Source: a virus
Reading direction: 5' to 3' (one strand)
Virus record (IMG/VR): IMGVR_UViG_3300023179_000181
Location: 1-45,202 of that record
DNA length: 45,202 bases
The notes under the pieces are model-generated. The model worked only from the letters and a program-made list of their open reading frames with translations. It was not told the origin of the DNA and made no database searches. Of this stretch, positions 36,063-45,105 are shown piece after piece. Within the stretch, counting starts at the first letter, position 1. Each line of letters opens with the position of its first letter. The translations under genes and the position numbers were made by a program.

Positions 36063-36360
36063 CTTTTATTGGTAGTCCGTTACTATGCCGATCTGTAGTT
36101 TTATCTAAATCTTGAAATATTCTTTTTTCTTGTTGTGTTAGTTTATCTTTATGTATCTTGCGAGGATTACTGCAGAGGAAGCATTTTGGATTACCACAAT
36201 TCATGGCATGATGTTTATGAAAACGATGCGGTTGTTTATCTACTTTACTATCATATCCGGCAACATTATATTGTTTAGAAATTTTAGACTGCTTCTTAAC
36301 AGCATTGTCGTCTTTGAGCCTGCGTTTAGAATTTTTAAATTTATCTTGTTCGTGACTCAT
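36043..36360 (-). CDS. Small basic zinc-binding protein
   Basis: A 105-aa Lys/His-rich protein. HHAMNCGNPKCFLCSNPRK supplies three Cys and several His for a metal site; LTQQEKRIFQDLDK follows. This C-G-N-P-K-C..C-x-N-P-R block recurs in T4-like phages, as I recall. It overlaps the next gene by 20 bp. Confidence 0.65.
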   Translation of the reverse strand: MSHEQDKFKNSKRRLKDDNAVKKQSKISKQYNVAGYDSKVDKQPHRFHKHHAMNCGNPKCFLCSNPRKIHKDKLTQQEKRIFQDLDKTTDRHSNGLPIKDGNTED

Positions 36361-36370
36361 AATTTAATCC

Positions 36371-36874
36371 TTACCAGCACTTGCTGTAGTCAACTAACTC
36401 ACTTTGTCGGCTAACCTCTTTGACAAAATAAGCACATTGAGGATTATCTCCGGCATGCAGCGGTGTACAAAGAAGTTGCCCGGGTCTCATTTTAGGAAAA
36501 TACCATTTTACATCTTGATAAACATCTATAATATCAATATCTAAAAACTCAGGTCTAAAACTACTTAGCGGATTAAAGCAAAATGTTTTAAATCCCCTGT
36601 CATTTAGGCTGGTTAATGGCAGTACTTCCATATCAGGGCCCTCAGGGTCACCAACAATGGTACACCAATCAAGTGGCATTGTAATTTCGTGAGGGCCAAC
36701 TTTTAGTACAACTGCTGGCCCTGTAAAACTTTCTAAAAAGATTAAAGGAATAAAAAAATGATCTGGATTACTGTTATCGGAGTTATCAAGAACAGCAAAT
36801 CGCATGTCCTCATCAATCTCTTCGGGGAGATCATTTAAGAAAAAAGTTCGGTCTTCTAAGGTCAAAATCTGCAT
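36371..36874 (-). CDS. Conserved protein encoded next to UvsW
   Basis: A 167-aa acidic, beta-rich protein (MQILTLEDRTFFLNDLPEEI...). PLDWCTIVGDPEGPDMEVLP, then LTSLNDRGFKTFCFNPLSSF, and IDVYQDVKWYFPKMRPGQLL are likely conserved blocks. It starts in a TAATG overlap with uvsW, which suggests coupled expression. The same partner of UvsW appears in marine T4-like phages from memory; function unknown. Confidence 0.7.
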   Translation of the reverse strand: MQILTLEDRTFFLNDLPEEIDEDMRFAVLDNSDNSNPDHFFIPLIFLESFTGPAVVLKVGPHEITMPLDWCTIVGDPEGPDMEVLPLTSLNDRGFKTFCFNPLSSFRPEFLDIDIIDVYQDVKWYFPKMRPGQLLCTPLHAGDNPQCAYFVKEVSRQSELVDYSKCW

Positions 36875-38337
36875 TATTGATATTTCACTTTCTCAATCGT
36901 AAACGGGTACCAGGCTTCCTTATAGAATTTCTTACGCTCTGTAAGATGCCTCTTCGCGTACTTTGTAGACGCAGTGAAGTCCCAGATTTGGACAAAGTCT
37001 TTGTCGTCTGCCTTTCTAATGCCTCGCCCAATACTTTGTATAACCCTTGTAAAGCTCTTTCCGGGTTCCACCATAACCAAATTAAAAATACGAGGGATAT
37101 TAATACCCACAGCGGCCACACCATAAGTCGCCACAATAATCTTGTTGCTAGCAGTTTTAACTTCATCGTATTCTTCTTTTCTATCTTTGGTTTTTACTTT
37201 TCCTGATATGAATACTGAGTCTTGTAAATTCTCTGCTAAAAATTCACCACATTCAATTCTATCAACTAAGACAAGTGTATTTCCAGTATCCGCTATTTTA
37301 CTAATCACATTACTAATATACAACATTCTGTCATGGTTTGTCACGAGAAATTTTAATTCTTCGGCATAACTAGCAAATTCTCTAAATTCTGCTGTCTGTA
37401 TAATTTTTACATGACAGTTACTTAGAATTCCTTTTTCTTGTAATTTATGAGCGGCTACACGATGTACGACTTCGCCTAGACTTGCTCGCAAACTTTGAAA
37501 TTCGTGGTCTTGTTTTGGCACAGTCCCAGTTAATCCCCAGCGAATTGGAGTATTACAAAGATTATGTGTTAAAAGTTTTTTGAGTACATCGGCCTTGGCC
37601 ATATGTACCTCGTCGACCATAACGCAATTAACACCGTCTAACAATTCGGCAAGTGTTACTGCTTCATTTTCTTCGTCAAAATTCAGTGATTTTTTATCAA
37701 GAATGTTCAGACTTTGCCAAGTACAGATAGTATGTGTTTTATTAAGATCTTTTCGGTCGCCGTAGTAAACTCCGACATCAAGGCCACAGTTAACAAAGTC
37801 TTCTTCTGTTTGTTCGACAAGAGATTTATTCGGGACAATAGTGATTGTTCTACCATATTTTTCACAAATTTTCGCCAAAGTAGCAGTTGTAATTGTTTTG
37901 CCAAACCCTGTGGCAATTTCTTGAATACACTGAGGGTTTTCTAAAAATTTATTGATAACTTCAACTTGATCATCACGCAATCGAATTAGTTCGCCGGCAA
38001 AGCGATGACCCTCTGGCCATGTTTTTTCACCCCAAAAATCCTCAGAAATTTCGTCAAATTTGAGGTTCACAGGTCGGCGTAGGTCATCAACAGTGATGTC
38101 ATAATTTTTTGATTCTAAAATTTCTAGAACCTGCGGTAGCATTGACAAATAGGTTGTGCCGCCGAGGCCAAAAAACGAAACAGTACCATCCCACCGGCCT
38201 AATTTAAAGGCCGGTCTAAAGCGAGCAGTAGGATCTTCGTACTTAAATTTACGAACCAAGGCTTTACGCATGTCAAGATCTAAATTTTCAATCTTGACAT
38301 TAACTTCATCCTTGATAACAACTTTACAAGTTGGCAT
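36874..38337 (-). CDS. uvsW: UvsW-type SF2 DNA/RNA helicase
   Basis: A 487-aa superfamily 2 helicase. Motif I ATGFGKTIT at about 142, motif Ia IVPNKSLVEQT, motif II DEVH (VMVDEVHMAK), motif III GLTGT, and motif VI QSIGRGIRK with the arginine finger. The first 90 residues are the UvsW N-terminal domain (KIENLDLDMRKALVRKFKYE, RWDGTVSFF). In T4, UvsW remodels recombination and stalled-fork intermediates and removes R-loops at origins. Overlaps the preceding gene by 14 bp. Confidence 0.92.
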   Translation of the reverse strand: MPTCKVVIKDEVNVKIENLDLDMRKALVRKFKYEDPTARFRPAFKLGRWDGTVSFFGLGGTTYLSMLPQVLEILESKNYDITVDDLRRPVNLKFDEISEDFWGEKTWPEGHRFAGELIRLRDDQVEVINKFLENPQCIQEIATGFGKTITTATLAKICEKYGRTITIVPNKSLVEQTEEDFVNCGLDVGVYYGDRKDLNKTHTICTWQSLNILDKKSLNFDEENEAVTLAELLDGVNCVMVDEVHMAKADVLKKLLTHNLCNTPIRWGLTGTVPKQDHEFQSLRASLGEVVHRVAAHKLQEKGILSNCHVKIIQTAEFREFASYAEELKFLVTNHDRMLYISNVISKIADTGNTLVLVDRIECGEFLAENLQDSVFISGKVKTKDRKEEYDEVKTASNKIIVATYGVAAVGINIPRIFNLVMVEPGKSFTRVIQSIGRGIRKADDKDFVQIWDFTASTKYAKRHLTERKKFYKEAWYPFTIEKVKYQ

Positions 38338-39517
38338 AACGACTTTCTTGGTATTCGCTTGATTTACTATAATGAATAAAATTTTGACAATTTTTCACAA
38401 AATCTCGCAAAGTGTGGTGGCTAAAATATTCTGAAAAGCTAATTACTGAATTTACACTCAGCGGAGCCGCCAAAACTGTTTTTGGAAGTTTGGTGCTGAT
38501 TATCATATAGCGAGTTTTATCACTAATTGGATTATTAAGGTGATTGTTTTTTATAAAATCATTGAAATTTTTACCAGTATCGTTGGGTAAACGAAACAGA
38601 ACTGAGATTTCTTCATTTTTTACACCCATGGATTGTAACAGCGAATAACACTCTACAGTTTTTTCCATTTCGTGCCCACCAGGAATACAAAAAAGTCCAG
38701 GCTCGAGATATGTTATTATACAGCCGATGTCATTTAATGTAAATTTTCCACTATCGACCTTAAAATTTTCGCTAGGATCGGTGGTTAAAAAATCATATAA
38801 TAATTTATTAACATTATCTGACTTTAAAAAAGTATCTATGGCATCATCCCAGACAGTGACTCCATATTTTCTTGCTGTGAAAAGTGCTTCTGTCCAATCT
38901 TGAGTTTCAGTATTGGGTAAAATTGAGGGTAAATTTTTGAATTTTGGTTGATTATCTTCAATGACCAACATCGGTATGTAATTTTCTACATTTTTTACAA
39001 TGTTGTGATACTGAGCAGCGAGATTGTCAAATTCTTCATCGGTGGAAAAATTTTTTTTGGTCATAATTTCAAGGACCAAACCTATATTTGCTTCACTAAG
39101 GCTAAAAATCCAGGCTTTTTCTTCCTTGTCCCATAGGGCATAGTGATATCCTTTGAGGTTTGTCTTTTGTTCGCGTATAAATTGAACAAGACTCTCGTCA
39201 TAGGGAAACTCGACCTTGATACATTTGTTAAATTGACTATTTTTAACAATGCTGACACGGTAAGCACTGGGTACAGAACTACGAACAGGATACCTATACA
39301 AGGGATTATCCACATACGAGGTCAAATCTTGACCTACGGCAGTACTGATGCGAGGAAGATACCTTTTTAGAATTTTCAAAGCTAACAGACTTTGTTTTTC
39401 TGTAAAACTTGTGCCCATTATGTTAACTTGAAAGTTCAAACTTTCAACTACATTTTTGTCAAAGCGATTTACACCGCCTATGGCAGCAAGATTTTTAAGT
39501 ATATCTTCAATATACAT
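38324..39517 (-). CDS. Protein between uvsY and uvsW, possible HARP-like domain; function unknown
   Basis: A 397-aa protein (MYIEDILKNLAAIGGVNRFD...). Residues 85-150 (VSIVKNSQFNKCIKVEFPYD... YHYALWDKEEKAWIFSLSEA) form strands like the annealing-helicase HARP module, in which a short beta unit recognises branched DNA. The C-terminal half (EPGLFCIPGGHEME, SVLFRLPNDTGKNFNDFIKN) loosely recalls a helicase core without Walker motifs. Its place between UvsY and UvsW argues for a recombination role. The domain suggestion is tentative. Confidence 0.65.
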   Translation of the reverse strand: MYIEDILKNLAAIGGVNRFDKNVVESLNFQVNIMGTSFTEKQSLLALKILKRYLPRISTAVGQDLTSYVDNPLYRYPVRSSVPSAYRVSIVKNSQFNKCIKVEFPYDESLVQFIREQKTNLKGYHYALWDKEEKAWIFSLSEANIGLVLEIMTKKNFSTDEEFDNLAAQYHNIVKNVENYIPMLVIEDNQPKFKNLPSILPNTETQDWTEALFTARKYGVTVWDDAIDTFLKSDNVNKLLYDFLTTDPSENFKVDSGKFTLNDIGCIITYLEPGLFCIPGGHEMEKTVECYSLLQSMGVKNEEISVLFRLPNDTGKNFNDFIKNNHLNNPISDKTRYMIISTKLPKTVLAAPLSVNSVISFSEYFSHHTLRDFVKNCQNFIHYSKSSEYQESRYANL

Positions 39518-39519
39518 GA

Positions 39520-39975
39520 TTAAAGTGTGATATCTTCAAGGCCGGCAGTTCTCAACTTGATAATATTACTCAGTTGCCACTGTTTAATATCTAAAGATTT
39601 GATAATACCTAACCATTTGTTACGCAACATGGCAAATTCGTTGATAATTTTCTCCATATCAACAACATCTGCCTCACCATCGACATATTTTTCAACATCT
39701 CTGCTACTAAGAGCTCGTTGATAATTTTCTAAATATTTTTTAAAGGCCTTACTACGAATTCTTCTTAACTCAATGTTAAGATATTCTAATATGGCTTCAA
39801 TTTCTTGAAGTTGGTTAAATCTTTGTTCAACAATGCCAGGCAAAGCAGCCGAAGCTCGCTCAACATTACCTGTTATTTTAGCTTCGTGCTTTGCTTGATC
39901 GAGCTCGTTGTAATAAAAATCTAAACAAGCAGGAAGATGTGCTATATCCTGCGAGACTCGAGCATACCAAGACAT
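39520..39975 (-). CDS. uvsY: UvsY recombination mediator
   Basis: A 151-aa protein close in size to T4 UvsY (137). MSWYARVSQDIAHLPACLDF, EQRFNQLQEIEAILEYLNIE, and KYLENYQRALSSRDVEKYVD, then INEFAMLRNKWLG...LRTAGLEDITL, match UvsY of T4-like marine phages. It loads UvsX onto gp32-coated single strands. The genes for UvsX, gp32 and UvsW are all close by on the same strand. Confidence 0.85.
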   Translation of the reverse strand: MSWYARVSQDIAHLPACLDFYYNELDQAKHEAKITGNVERASAALPGIVEQRFNQLQEIEAILEYLNIELRRIRSKAFKKYLENYQRALSSRDVEKYVDGEADVVDMEKIINEFAMLRNKWLGIIKSLDIKQWQLSNIIKLRTAGLEDITL

Positions 39976-39978
39976 GGA

Positions 39979-40233
39979 TTACTCCTCGTCTTCGTCGTAA
40001 TCCCAACCATCTTCGTCGTATGAGTCTTCGTCTTCTTCAATTTCATCTTCTAACGCAAGTTTAATTGCGTCGTCGAGATAAGAATCGTAACCCTGAAGTG
40101 CTTTCAATACACCTGTGTCAACATCTTTGCCAATTAGCATATCAACAAAATGATTAGCGGCAACTTCTTTGTTTTTATCAGAAATATATTCTTTGAACAC
40201 ATCCCAAATTTCGATGATCAGATCTTCTTCCAT
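39979..40233 (-). CDS. Small acidic protein between uvsX and uvsY
   Basis: An 84-aa protein. The helical N-terminal part (MEEDLIIEIWDVFKEYISDK, then AANHFVDMLIGKDVDTGVLK) ends in a nearly pure Asp/Glu tail (EEDEDSYDEDGWDYDEDEE). It starts in a TAATG overlap with uvsX. The acidic tail could mimic DNA and act on UvsX, UvsY or gp32, but this is inference. Confidence 0.75.
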   Translation of the reverse strand: MEEDLIIEIWDVFKEYISDKNKEVAANHFVDMLIGKDVDTGVLKALQGYDSYLDDAIKLALEDEIEEDEDSYDEDGWDYDEDEE

Positions 40234-41300
40234 TATGTTTCCTCTGTTTCGGTAGACTCTTCAGTATTATTACTTAACTTATTAAGTGAAGATTCGTCCC
40301 ATTGACTCATAATGAGCATTAACTTATCTTCAGTCCAGTTTTTACGAAACTCAGCTACAATTTCTCCGGTTTCTTTATTTGTATAAGCAAGTTTATTACC
40401 TACTTTAGATAATACACCCATTTTCTCGAACATGTCAACCAGTCCGCTAGTCGGGCTCATACCTGTGGAATAAGGAATTTTTACTTGTACGCTTTCAAAT
40501 GGTTTAGCATACCGTGTTTTCATAACCTTACAGGCGCTACGAATACCAAGCACATCGCTAACCTTGTTACCATCCTCGTCTTCTTTGAGTTTGAGTTTTT
40601 TCATAGCAACAACAATAGAACTAGCGTAGATAAAGCCTTGTCCTCCGGAGATTTTATCGTCCGGATCAAACATGTCTTGGCTTGCGTAGGTGTGATTGGT
40701 ACAAACTAAGCCGACATTATAACTGCCAAACATATTAACACAGTTGCGAACAAGCGATGTCAATGCTTTAGGTTTACGACCTAAATCACCTTTCATTTCG
40801 CCAGCCTCGAATTGGTTGATGTCAGTCGGAGTTAACAACATACCCAATGAATCTATAACAAATAAAATCTTAGGACGCTCATCTTCAGGCATTGACTTGT
40901 ATTCCTTCATAAACTCACTGATAGTTTTGGCAACATCATCAATCATTGCCATATTAAGTTTAAGAAGTTTATCTTCTCCAGTATTCACTCCAAGAGCCTT
41001 GAGCCAATCTTCGTCGAGCGCATTCTCGCTATCAATTAAGATACAAAAGATTTCCTGCTCCTGTGCGTGACGAATGATATTGCCAGAGCAAATATAACTC
41101 TTGCCAGCACCACTTTCTCCAGCAAACACAGTGACCTTGCCCAGCGGAACACCTTTAAAAAAATCCCCACTGATAAGATAATTTAGAGCATAATTGCCGG
41201 TACTGATCCAGTCAGTTGGATCATTGAAGCCAATACCTAAACCATCAATAGATTTAGTAATCGACTTTCTAAATTTTGAAATATCAAATGCTTTTCCCAT
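40233..41300 (-). CDS. uvsX: UvsX recombinase (RecA family)
   Basis: A 355-aa protein starting at 41300 (MGKAFDISKFRKSITKSIDG), with AAAGGAATCTAAT upstream. An in-frame ATG at 41354 lies inside the previous gene. Walker A FAGESGAGKSYICSG at about 60, Walker B KILFVIDSLGML, and the L2-region glycine turn KISGGQGFIYASSI. It forms filaments on single-stranded DNA and drives strand exchange with UvsY and gp32. Tail is Glu-rich (NNTEESTETEET). Confidence 0.92.
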   Translation of the reverse strand: MGKAFDISKFRKSITKSIDGLGIGFNDPTDWISTGNYALNYLISGDFFKGVPLGKVTVFAGESGAGKSYICSGNIIRHAQEQEIFCILIDSENALDEDWLKALGVNTGEDKLLKLNMAMIDDVAKTISEFMKEYKSMPEDERPKILFVIDSLGMLLTPTDINQFEAGEMKGDLGRKPKALTSLVRNCVNMFGSYNVGLVCTNHTYASQDMFDPDDKISGGQGFIYASSIVVAMKKLKLKEDEDGNKVSDVLGIRSACKVMKTRYAKPFESVQVKIPYSTGMSPTSGLVDMFEKMGVLSKVGNKLAYTNKETGEIVAEFRKNWTEDKLMLIMSQWDESSLNKLSNNTEESTETEET

Positions 41301-41301
41301 A

Positions 41302-41511
41302 TTAGATTCCTTTCTTTGATTCTCTCGGAGCAACAATAATATCGCTCCTACCAATGGCTTGTAGCCAGGTATTCAACCGATGAATGACTGCGGAATCATC
41401 TTTAGGATTATCAAACTCAATGGTACAATCCATTACTGTATCACCTGTTTGATCCTCTCGAGATCCAAATCTCAAGGTAAAGTTTTCATTAATTTTTATT
41501 GTTTTTGCCAT
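41302..41511 (-). CDS. Small protein in front of uvsX
   Basis: A 69-aa protein (MAKTIKINENFTLRFGSRED...) with strand-rich first half and a helix (DSAVIHRLNTWLQAIGR). TTAAGGAAAAGATT precedes its ATG, and its stop lies 1 nt from the uvsX start, so they are co-transcribed. Unknown function. Confidence 0.7.
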   Translation of the reverse strand: MAKTIKINENFTLRFGSREDQTGDTVMDCTIEFDNPKDDSAVIHRLNTWLQAIGRSDIIVAPRESKKGI

Positions 41512-41575
41512 AATCTTTTCCTTAAAGAATGAGAGTTTGGGCGTATGACTAAATCACAGAGGCCCAAAGATGTGT

Positions 41576-42547
41576 TTACTGTTGTTGACGCTTGCGAATC
41601 ATGGCAATGATATCAGCGGCCCGGCTGCTGGCATCATTTGATTGCGGCTCTTCACTCTTAGTAGTAGGAGTAGATTTAGTAGTTTCAAACGGAGGCTCAT
41701 CGTCGTCGGTTGCCGGCACTACCTTTTCTGCGGCCTTAGGAGCACTGGAAGTTGTTGAGCCAGATACGCCAGCAGGCTTAAAGTATTGACCCCAGCGTTC
41801 CATATCAAATGCTTCGCCATCGACAGATGCTTCAAACATTTCCTTGATGACCTTGAGTTCAACTTCACCTGGCTTCTTGGGCAAGAAGTCCTTAAGATTA
41901 AACAAACCATACTGCTGAATTGCCGCTTGTTCTGCCTCGCCTAGAGCACGCTCGCGTCGAGCCCAATTGGAAGTTGAATAGTCAGCATACCCACCTTTGC
42001 TTGTTTTAACGATCTTGAAATCTAGACCGCGAACATAATCGGTAGGCAATTCTTCAATTTCATTATCCATAAGAGCATTTTTAACAATGTTAAAAATTTG
42101 GCTGCTCATTACAAATCGGCGAATTGGATTTTCCGGAGTCCTGTCCTCGGCAAGTTTGCTATCAACTACAAACCCTTGGAACAAGTAGCTCTTCTTCTTC
42201 CAGTACTTACGACCCATTTCTTCCAGGCTCTTATCTTTGAACCAAGGACGAACCTCGGTCAGAATTGGGCAAGACTCGCCCCACATTTCCATACAAGGAA
42301 CTTGTACTATAGTAGGTTTGCTGTTAGTTTCACCTTTAATTCCAGCGAAAGGCAATTTGATCATTGCTCGCTCGATCCAGAAAAAAGTGTTGTTTGAGTC
42401 ACCGTCCGGAAGGAATCGGACTGTTGCGTTAGTACCTTCTTGAATATTCCAATGTGGAAAAATTGCGTTGTCTCCACCGCCTGCGCTGCCGGTGTTTTGT
42501 TGAGATGCTTGTTGAAGTTTTGCGCGGATTTCTGCTAAAGATGCCAT
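41576..42547 (-). CDS. 32: Single-stranded DNA-binding protein, T4 gp32 type
   Basis: A 323-aa protein. N-terminal basic/self-association segment (MASLAEIRAKLQQ) and an OB-fold core with FPHWNIQEGTNATVRFLPDG, VPCMEMWGESCPILTEVRPW, and KKKSYLFQGFVV. The C-terminal 60 residues are acidic and Ser/Thr-rich, ending in a short basic helix, as in marine T4-like gp32. Of the T4 zinc site only two Cys are obvious (PCMEMWGESCP), so zinc binding may be altered or lost. AAGGAG precedes the ATG. Confidence 0.9.
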   Translation of the reverse strand: MASLAEIRAKLQQASQQNTGSAGGGDNAIFPHWNIQEGTNATVRFLPDGDSNNTFFWIERAMIKLPFAGIKGETNSKPTIVQVPCMEMWGESCPILTEVRPWFKDKSLEEMGRKYWKKKSYLFQGFVVDSKLAEDRTPENPIRRFVMSSQIFNIVKNALMDNEIEELPTDYVRGLDFKIVKTSKGGYADYSTSNWARRERALGEAEQAAIQQYGLFNLKDFLPKKPGEVELKVIKEMFEASVDGEAFDMERWGQYFKPAGVSGSTTSSAPKAAEKVVPATDDDEPPFETTKSTPTTKSEEPQSNDASSRAADIIAMIRKRQQQ

Positions 42548-42611
42548 AATGTTTCTCCTTAATAATATGCCTTTAGTTTGCCATTTCTTTCAAGCCCACT
42601 GACTAAAAAGA

Positions 42612-42643
42612 AAAAGTGCATAACATAATGTTACGCACTTTTA
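42612..42643 (-). terminator. Intrinsic terminator of the large late gene
   Basis: On the minus strand GTGCGTAAC-ATTAT-GTTATGCAC (one G.U pair) is followed by TTTTTCTTTTT. On the plus strand the stem carries an A.C mismatch, so it mainly serves the minus strand. Confidence 0.8.
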
Positions 42644-42680
42644 TTTATGATTACAACCTAGATGGTTGCCAATATTTGGT

Positions 42681-45101
42681 TTATTTTGCCAAACCGGCTA
42701 ATTTCATAATATCGGTAAATTCTTCACTTACACCTGTTTGAGCCTTAAGAGCGGCCAATCCTTGGGAGCCGCTAATATTTTTTTCTTTAGCTTTTTCCAA
42801 ATCTTGTGTGCTGGTTTTCCAGTCTCCGCCTTTTTCTTTTCTTAGGAATGCCGGTACTTTGGATTTATGATCAGCTTTTTCAGCATCAGTCATTTCTTCG
42901 GATTTTAGTTTGCCTGTTCTTTCTAAATCTTTTAACAAATCAACGCGATCACGATAGCCCTTGATACCCGGTTTGATATCGTGAGCAGCCATGCGTTGTT
43001 GAACTGTCGGGTTGTCTGCGTGTTTCATTGTAACATCATATTGGTGACTATGTTGAGGATTTTTCTCATCGGACATAATGTTTTTATTAAAATCTCGACC
43101 ACCTTGACCTTGATCGCCAATGCCCTCTACTTTTGCCTTAATGTTGCTTACAAGTTCTTTAAGTCTAGCAAGACCATCAGTGTCGTCAACTGGACCTGCC
43201 TTGCCGTGTCTTTCTTGCCATTCTTGTGTTAACTTTGCCATAAACTTTTCAGCCAGATGTCTTGCCTGTTCGCCTGCTTGATCACCAAATTTTTCACTTA
43301 CTTGTTTTTCTACATCAATGGCTATGCCTTCTTCACCTCTAAATGGGCCTACATTTGGATTATCTCTATTATACATACTCTTGACAATTCTAGCCACTTC
43401 TGCGATAATTGCCTTTGGATCTTTGCCTTTGTTGGTGCCCGGTGGCATCTGCATGTCTGTATTTTCTGCTGCTGGAACTTCTTCTGGAGCAGGCGCCGCC
43501 GGTTCTGCTGGCGGTTGTGCTGGTTCAGCAGCCGCTGGTTCTTCAGTTCCGCTCATGCCTAAGGATACTAATAATTCTGGATAACTTTCTTTTGCCCAAA
43601 CTTGAAATACTTCAAACGCATTAGTAGTTGGATCAACTTCTCCCATGGCATCTAGTTTTTTATCTAGATCTGGGTCATCGATGCCAAATTCATTAAAAAA
43701 TTGTTGTGCTGTTGTTAATTGTAGTTGCGGTAACCCGTTTGGATCTTTCGGTAGTTGTTCAATTGCCTGTTTAAGTTCGTTAATTTCGTCGTCAGTTAAT
43801 TTGCCTTGTTCGACTGCTTCTGCCCAAGTTTCAAATTGTTGAAATTCATTTGGTGATTCATACATAGAATCATTTGCCATTTGATTTACAATATCGCCGT
43901 GTTTATCGGTAAGCGCATCTAACTCCTCATCGGATAATGGTGTACCATCTAAGTAAGCTGCATATGAAAAATACGCATCTGCGTAGTCAGGATGATCTCG
44001 TCTATCAACTCCATCAATTTCTAGACTATGAGTATCGACTACTTTGCCATTAAATGGAATACCTTCACTTCCATGGCTTTCCTGTACATACGAGTCTAGG
44101 TCAACATCGTTCATTTCTCCCATAATTCGATGTATTAATGGAAAAAATTGAATTAGATCTTCTTTGAAATTTGTTTCAGTAAATTTAGCTTTGTATTCTT
44201 CCATTTGAACCGGATCAAGTTCGGTGATAGGACCATCGTCCATTGGTTGTTGATCAAATGATTCGCGCCATGACAAATAATGATGACGCTTGCCTAGCAT
44301 ATCAATATGTCTTTTTAACTCTTGTAACTTAGCATTTGCTCTTTCAGAAATACCCATAGCATCGGGGTTCATTGTACTGCGGCCAAGTTTGCGTTGAAAT
44401 TCTTGTAGCTGAGCAATTTGTTCACTCATATAAACAATAGCTTTACCTGCCGGGTCGTGAGGAGCGCCGCCGTGGTCTACATGCTGTGCCATAGCAAAAG
44501 CACCAGCTGGATGAATGAATGGATACTTGAATCTTTCACCATCTTTATTTTGAATAAAAATTGCCTTAATCTTCTTGGGCATACTGCGAGCACCGGGAAA
44601 CATTTCGTCCATTGCTTCGGTATGTCTTACAATAACTTCTGTCTTACCTTTTACAGCACGGCTGGTTTTCTTTGTGCTTCTATGATTCCAACGCGATTCG
44701 TTCATGTTCATAGGTTCTTCCTTAGATCCTTTTGCGGCCAAAAATTGAAAATCATTTCTGTCTAAATTGTTCTTTGCTATATCGCGTGTATCAAATCTAA
44801 GTAATCTACGCATGGCAAAAAGACGCATTTCTTTTAGAAAAGCGTACCACATTTTTTTAGACATGTCGTCTTGATTTTCCGTAATACCTTGGCTGTAGTA
44901 TATCTTTACGCTACCCAAGTCATTTAAGCTGATACTGACTCTGCCTAAATCCACACCTTCGCGTACAAAATCAAAATCAAAAAAACGTGCTTCAGAGGGG
45001 TCAATAGTGACTGCTCCTGTTTCGTCGCCCATTTCTAAATTTTGGAAACGGCTGCGAATTTTGTCAAAAAGGTCATTACTGATAAGTTGAATAGCTTGCA
45101 T
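42681..45101 (-). CDS. Large late protein, probably virion or head-associated; function unknown
   Basis: An 806-aa protein (MQAIQLISNDLFDKIRSRFQ...). Residues 1-110 form an alpha/beta domain (FFDFDFVREG, KKMWYAFLKEMRLFAMRRLL). Residues 140-250 include KTEVIVRHTEAMDEMFPGAR and FIHPAGAFAMAQHVDHGG. Then come helical acidic regions, an Ala/Pro-rich linker near residues 515-545 (PAAAEPAQPPAEPAAPAPEE), and a basic helical C-terminus ending in EEFTDIMKLAGLAK. A late core ends 5 nt before the ATG, and a terminator follows. Size, timing and layout suggest a packaged or structural protein. I do not recognise a defined family. Confidence 0.65.
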   Translation of the reverse strand: MQAIQLISNDLFDKIRSRFQNLEMGDETGAVTIDPSEARFFDFDFVREGVDLGRVSISLNDLGSVKIYYSQGITENQDDMSKKMWYAFLKEMRLFAMRRLLRFDTRDIAKNNLDRNDFQFLAAKGSKEEPMNMNESRWNHRSTKKTSRAVKGKTEVIVRHTEAMDEMFPGARSMPKKIKAIFIQNKDGERFKYPFIHPAGAFAMAQHVDHGGAPHDPAGKAIVYMSEQIAQLQEFQRKLGRSTMNPDAMGISERANAKLQELKRHIDMLGKRHHYLSWRESFDQQPMDDGPITELDPVQMEEYKAKFTETNFKEDLIQFFPLIHRIMGEMNDVDLDSYVQESHGSEGIPFNGKVVDTHSLEIDGVDRRDHPDYADAYFSYAAYLDGTPLSDEELDALTDKHGDIVNQMANDSMYESPNEFQQFETWAEAVEQGKLTDDEINELKQAIEQLPKDPNGLPQLQLTTAQQFFNEFGIDDPDLDKKLDAMGEVDPTTNAFEVFQVWAKESYPELLVSLGMSGTEEPAAAEPAQPPAEPAAPAPEEVPAAENTDMQMPPGTNKGKDPKAIIAEVARIVKSMYNRDNPNVGPFRGEEGIAIDVEKQVSEKFGDQAGEQARHLAEKFMAKLTQEWQERHGKAGPVDDTDGLARLKELVSNIKAKVEGIGDQGQGGRDFNKNIMSDEKNPQHSHQYDVTMKHADNPTVQQRMAAHDIKPGIKGYRDRVDLLKDLERTGKLKSEEMTDAEKADHKSKVPAFLRKEKGGDWKTSTQDLEKAKEKNISGSQGLAALKAQTGVSEEFTDIMKLAGLAK

Positions 45102-45105
45102 ATCT

